Below, one piece after another: positions 6,256-6,394 of a stretch of DNA of 6,394 bases. This stretch comes from an uncultured Ruminococcus sp. GTDB taxonomy: Bacteria > Bacillota > Clostridia > Oscillospirales > Ruminococcaceae. The DNA lies in NCBI GenBank assembly GCA_902796865.1, contig CADBQZ010000259.1, positions 1 through 6,394 of the forward strand, read 5' to 3'. A model generated the notes under the pieces. It did not search any database, was not told the DNA's origin, and saw only the letters and a program-made list of their open reading frames with translations. The translations under genes and the position numbers were made by a program. Position 1 is the first letter of the stretch. Each line of letters starts with the position of its first letter.

Positions 6256-6296
6256 GTCGTTGAGGGAGTTAAAGAAAGCGGCTTAAACCTCACGAC
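6256..6296 (+). other. Hairpin in tRNA precursor 5' leader
   Basis: GTCGT (6256-6260) pairs with ACGAC (6292-6296), and GAGG (6262-6265) pairs with CCTC (6288-6291), with one bulged T and a 22-nt loop. The stem would start at or near the 5' end of the transcript and finish 11 nt before tRNA-Met. It may shield the 5' end or guide processing; no T-run follows, so it is not a terminator. Confidence 0.45.
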
Positions 6297-6307
6297 GATA
6301 TATAAGC

Positions 6308-6384
6308 GGCGGCATAGCTCAGTTGGCTAGAGTACTCGGTTCATACCCGATTGGTCGTTGGTTCAAATCCTACTGCCGCTACCA
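6308..6384 (+). tRNA. tRNA-Met (CAU), elongator type
   Basis: The 77-nt gene folds as a tRNA with encoded CCA (6382-6384) and discriminator A6381. The acceptor arms GGCGGCA (6308-6314) and TGCCGCT (6374-6380) pair with a G1-U72 wobble, as I recall from the Bacillus elongator tRNA-Met. The D stem is GCTC/GAGT, and the anticodon loop TTCATAC (6340-6346) holds CAT at 6342-6344. The T loop is TTCAAAT (6362-6368). The initiator marks are absent: there is no unpaired base 1-72 of the C-A type and no three G-C pairs in the anticodon stem. tRNA-Ile(CAU) is less likely given the body and loop sequence. Two stem pairs are odd: C27 against U43 and U51 against U63. A consensus promoter upstream argues that the gene is active. 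Confidence 0.92.
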
Positions 6385-6387
6385 TAT

Positions 6388-6394
6388 GGCCCGT
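6388..6394 (+). tRNA. Start of a probable tRNA-Glu (cut by window end)
   Basis: GGCCCGT, three bases after the tRNA-Met CCA, matches the 5' acceptor strand of Firmicute tRNA-Glu(UUC) as I remember it (GGCCCGTTGGTC...). Only seven bases are present, so this rests on position and partial match. Confidence 0.5.

Overview
The window is ordinary core chromosome of a low-to-mid GC Gram-positive bacterium, most likely a clostridial Firmicute of the Ruminococcus/Oscillospiraceae type. The reasons are: strong AGGAGG-like ribosome sites, near-consensus sigma-A promoters, separate secD and secF genes with an unusual SecD loop, a lipobox lipoprotein with a typical Gram-positive signal, and a Met-Glu tRNA pair whose sequences resemble Firmicute tRNAs. 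The genus is an inference from general character, not from a database match. All genes lie on the + strand.

Layout: (1) 1-346, the 3' end of purB (adenylosuccinate lyase). (2) 347-500, a regulatory gap with a perfect 17-bp-dyad sequence and then a perfect consensus promoter, TTGACA-N17-TATAAT. (3) 501-2829, secD and secF, overlapping by 8 nt and closed by a strong intrinsic terminator at 2837-2868. (4) 2877-4264, an extended -10 promoter, a roughly 95-nt leader with two mutually exclusive small hairpins, and a CorC/CNNM-type membrane protein with a CBS pair. (5) 4311-4919, another extended -10 promoter and a small, very acidic lipoprotein of unknown function. (6) 4960-6054, ychF, the ribosome-associated P-loop NTPase, probably read from the lipoprotein promoter and ending at a terminator at 6070-6100. 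(7) 6101-6394, an AT-rich gap with one or two promoters, a leader hairpin, an elongator tRNA-Met(CAU) with encoded CCA, and the first seven bases of what looks like tRNA-Glu.

How the parts relate: SecDF pulls exported proteins through SecYEG using the proton or sodium gradient. The CorC-type protein handles Mg2+ or other cations at the membrane. The lipoprotein is exported by Sec and anchored outside. YchF and the tRNAs serve translation. The run looks like neighbouring housekeeping transcription units, not one dedicated system, and I see no mobile element, CRISPR array, toxin-antitoxin pair or phage gene. The points most worth a second look are the orphan acidic lipoprotein, the extra TM5-TM6 loop in SecD, the dyad against the secDF promoter, and the leader structures before corC and the tRNA cluster.
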